Origin: Saccharomonospora marina XMU15
Lineage (GTDB): Bacteria; Actinomycetota; Actinomycetes; Mycobacteriales; Pseudonocardiaceae
Assembly: GCF_000244955.1 (NCBI RefSeq)
Contig: NZ_CM001439.1
Span: 4,521,234-4,585,233, forward strand
Direction of reading: 5' to 3'
DNA length: 64,000 nt
The notes under the pieces are model-generated. The model made no database searches. It was not told the origin of the DNA and saw nothing but the letters and a program-made list of their open reading frames with translations. Every line of letters starts with the position of its first letter. Within the stretch, counting starts at the first letter, position 1. Made by a program: the position numbers and the translations under genes. This document shows, in pieces, positions 62,194-64,000 of this stretch.

Positions 62194-62226
62194 CTCCTAC
62201 GGCTCGGGTTTACAGAACCGTAGGAG
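62194..62226 (-). promoter_or_regulatory. Leader hairpin that includes the alkB ribosome binding site
   Basis: In the alkB leader, CTCCTACGG (62218-62226) and CCGTAGGAG (62194-62202) form a perfect 9-bp stem around 15 nt. The right arm contains the AGGAG of the alkB Shine-Dalgarno, so folding would hide it. At DNA level the same repeat could also be an operator. Confidence 0.55.
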
Positions 62227-62237
62227 TTGTACACCTG

Positions 62238-62265
62238 CTTTGACAAGAGGCAATCTTTTGTAAAG
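62238..62265. promoter_or_regulatory. Imperfect inverted repeat, candidate TetR operator
   Basis: CTTTGACAAGA and TCTTTTGTAAAG form an A/T-rich, imperfect inverted repeat of 28 bp in the gap between alkB and the divergent oxidoreductase gene. On the alkB strand TTGCCT, 16 bases, TACAAC (near 62252 and 62230) could be -35 and -10 boxes, so a bound dimer would block RNA polymerase. Confidence 0.45.
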
Positions 62266-62322
62266 TCGCCGAGTAGCGGCCGGGACTCGACCACGCACCC
62301 AGCTGAAGCGCATGCTGTGAGG

Positions 62323-63429
62323 ATGACCACACAGCTGAGCGAAGTCAGCAGGCCTGCACGGCTCGCGGCTGACGACGAAGGCATCACGATCGACGAACTC
62401 GCCCTCGCGGCACGCAACCACGGCATGCCACTGGAGGCACTGCGCCACGACGTGACACCGCCAGGACTGCACTACCTGCTCGTCCACTACGACATCCCGT
62501 ACCTGGACGCAACGACCTGGCAACTCCAGGTCGGCGGGGCGGTCGACACCGAACTGACGCTGTCCCTGGCGCAACTGCGCGCGCTGCCCTCCCGCACGGT
62601 GCGGGTGACGATGGAGTGCGCGGGAAACGGTCGCGCCCACCTGCGCCCACGCCCGATCAGCCAGCCGTGGCTGGTGGAAGCGGTGGGCACAGCCGACTGG
62701 ACCGGCGTGCCGCTGCGCACGGTGCTGGAAACGGCGGGCGTCAGCGCTTCGGCGGTCGATGCCGTCTTCACCGGTGCCGACCACGGCGTGGAACGCGGCG
62801 TCGAGCAGGACTACCAGCGTGGTCTGGCCGTCACCGACGCGCTCGGCGATGACGTGCTGCTCGCCTACGAGATGAACGGTGAGCCGCTGCCACCCCAGCA
62901 CGGCTACCCACTGCGGCTGGTGGTCCCCGGCTGGTACGGGATGGCACACGTGAAGTGGTTGCGCTCGATCGAACTGATCGAGGAGCCGTTCACCGGCTTT
63001 CAGAACACGGTGGCCTACCGCATCCGGCAGGACGGCGACGAGCAAGGAGACGCGGTCACGCGGACAGCGCCGAGAGCGCTGCTCATCCCGCCCGGCTTCC
63101 CCGACTTCCAGACGCGGGAGCGCTTCGTACATCCTGGGACCGTGGAACTGACCGGGCGGGCGTGGTCGGGCGCGGCTGCGCTGGCTGCTGTGGAGTTCAG
63201 CCACGACGACGGCAGGACCTGGTCACGCGCGAGGCTGGGCCCCGACGACGGTGGCCGCTGGGCGTGGCGGCGGTGGAGCGCGGTATGGGAGGCCGTGCCG
63301 GGTAGGCACACGCTCGCCGTTCGAGCAGTCGACGCGGCGGGCAACACCCAGCCCGACGCCGGTTCGTGGAACCGGGGCGGCTTCGCCAACAACCTCCCGC
63401 ACCGGGTGCCGGTGACCTGCCTCAGCTGA
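62323..63429 (+). CDS. Sulfite oxidase-like molybdopterin-dependent oxidoreductase
   Basis: A 368-aa protein of the sulfite oxidase superfamily. The molybdenum-ligand cysteine is Cys99 in V-T-M-E-C-A-G-N-G-R, followed by W-T-G-V-P-L near 128 and the Moco-binding H-G-Y-P-L-R-L-V-V-P-G-W-Y-G near 200. The C-terminal dimerisation domain has G-R-A-W-S-G and V-E-F-S-H-D-D-G-R-T-W. It has no signal peptide and no haem domain, so it should be cytoplasmic and use an unknown acceptor; substrate uncertain (sulfite or other). ATG 62323 follows GAGG directly; the frame is open further upstream. It is divergent from alkB. Confidence 0.9.
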   Translation: MTTQLSEVSRPARLAADDEGITIDELALAARNHGMPLEALRHDVTPPGLHYLLVHYDIPYLDATTWQLQVGGAVDTELTLSLAQLRALPSRTVRVTMECAGNGRAHLRPRPISQPWLVEAVGTADWTGVPLRTVLETAGVSASAVDAVFTGADHGVERGVEQDYQRGLAVTDALGDDVLLAYEMNGEPLPPQHGYPLRLVVPGWYGMAHVKWLRSIELIEEPFTGFQNTVAYRIRQDGDEQGDAVTRTAPRALLIPPGFPDFQTRERFVHPGTVELTGRAWSGAAALAAVEFSHDDGRTWSRARLGPDDGGRWAWRRWSAVWEAVPGRHTLAVRAVDAAGNTQPDAGSWNRGGFANNLPHRVPVTCLS

Positions 63430-63441
63430 GGCCAGGCGCGG

Positions 63442-64000
63442 CTACCGCCCGGAGACCGGTGCGTGCCGGAACTCGACCACGTCACCGTCGGCCATGAGGT
63501 AGTCCTTGCCCTCCATCCTCACCTTGCCTGCCGCGCGGGCGGCGGCCATCGAACCCGCCTCCACCAGATCGTCGAAGGACACGACCTCGGCCTTGACGAA
63601 CCCTCGCTCGAAGTCGGTGTGGATCACACCCGCCGCCTGTGGCGCGGTGGCGCCCTTCCGGATCGTCCACGCCCGCGCTTCCTTCGGCCCAGCGGTCAGG
63701 AACGTCTGCAGGCCCAGCGTGTGGAAACCGGCTCGAGCCAGTGCGTGTAGCCCGGGTTCTTCCTGCCCCACCGACTCCAGCAATTCGCGCACCGACTCCT
63801 CGTCGTCCAGTTCGAGCAGTTCGGACTCCACTTTGGCGTCGAGGAAGACCGCGTCGGCGGGTGCGACCAGCTTCGCCAGTCCGGCACGCCTGGCCTCGTC
63901 GGTGAGTACCCCCTCGTCGGCGTTGAACACGTACAGGAACGGCTTGGCGGTCAGCAAGCTCAGTTCACGCAGGCCGTCAAGATCGACCTCGTGCTGTGCG
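63442..64000 (-). CDS. ychF: YchF/OLA1-family GTPase-like ATPase, C-terminal part
   Basis: The last 186 codons of ychF; the gene enters from the right edge. The visible part holds the helical region and the conserved C-terminal TGS domain: L-L-T-A-K-P-F-L-Y-V-F-N-A-D-E, then L-Q-T-F-L-T-A-G-P-K-E-A-R-A-W-T-I, G-V-I-H-T-D-F-E-R-G-F-V-K-A-E and the final G-K-D-Y-L-M-A-D-G-D-V-V-E-F. YchF is a universally conserved ribosome-associated ATPase with a role in stress response. The nucleotide-binding motifs lie outside the window. Confidence 0.96.
   Translation of the reverse strand, partial: AQHEVDLDGLRELSLLTAKPFLYVFNADEGVLTDEARRAGLAKLVAPADAVFLDAKVESELLELDDEESVRELLESVGQEEPGLHALARAGFHTLGLQTFLTAGPKEARAWTIRKGATAPQAAGVIHTDFERGFVKAEVVSFDDLVEAGSMAAARAAGKVRMEGKDYLMADGDVVEFRHAPVSGR

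Overview
The window is high-GC actinobacterial chromosome, most likely from the family Pseudonocardiaceae (an Amycolatopsis, Saccharomonospora or Prauserella type organism). The evidence is gene content and order: secA, hpf, a comF-like gene, lpqB, mtrB, mtrA and tmk stand in the same order as Mycobacterium tuberculosis Rv3240c to Rv3247c. The block manA, SIS protein, Trm112-like protein, manB, DUF3499, Rv3259-like protein and WhiB matches Rv3255c to Rv3260c. A third block (Nudix, typA, lpqW, mshB) contains counterparts of the Rv1160 to Rv1170 neighbourhood. GTG starts are common, and there is no sign of a phage, IS element, CRISPR array, rRNA or recognised tRNA.

Layout. Positions 1-5.8 kb hold the start of a wax ester synthase/DGAT, a TrmH-type RNA methyltransferase, and a type VII secretion accessory cassette (EspG, PPE-like protein, DUF3558 lipoprotein, helical-hairpin protein) whose upstream half is tandemly duplicated. 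Positions 5.9-17.1 kb hold the Rv3235-like gene, secA, hpf, comF-like, lpqB-mtrB-mtrA, an IclR regulator and thymidylate kinase. Positions 17.3-25.5 kb hold a large membrane protein with a hydrolase-like tail, an LAxTG cell-wall protein, a cation efflux protein, a 1036-aa SARP regulator and a small membrane protein. Positions 25.5-34.4 kb are the GDP-mannose precursor block, a very large GT2 glycosyltransferase and WhiB. Positions 34.6-37.6 kb hold a site-2 protease, two unassigned proteins and mshB of mycothiol synthesis.

Positions 38.0-43.9 kb are a complete peptide ABC importer (binding protein, two permeases, two ATPases). LpqW and TypA follow. Positions 47.9-53.9 kb hold YciI, a two-component operon with a trailing Nudix gene, and a divergent operon of a LolA-like protein with an ABC exporter. 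Positions 53.9-57.9 kb are a thiamine ABC importer behind a clear TPP riboswitch. Positions 58.7-62.2 kb are an alkane hydroxylase operon (AlkB-rubredoxin fusion, 3Fe-4S ferredoxin, reductase, TetR). The window ends with a molybdopterin oxidoreductase and the 3' part of ychF.

Much of the window serves the cell envelope: protein export (SecA), envelope signalling (MtrAB-LpqB), mannose donors for envelope glycans (ManA, ManB), LpqW, the GT2 enzyme and the sortase-type protein. The strongest candidates for something undescribed are the duplicated type VII cassette, whose copies alternate between near-identical and strongly divergent segments, and a 21-bp tandem repeat family lying between convergent genes at two distant sites. 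A perfect-SD leader ORF before hpf and an RNA hairpin that could mask the alkB ribosome binding site are also worth attention.
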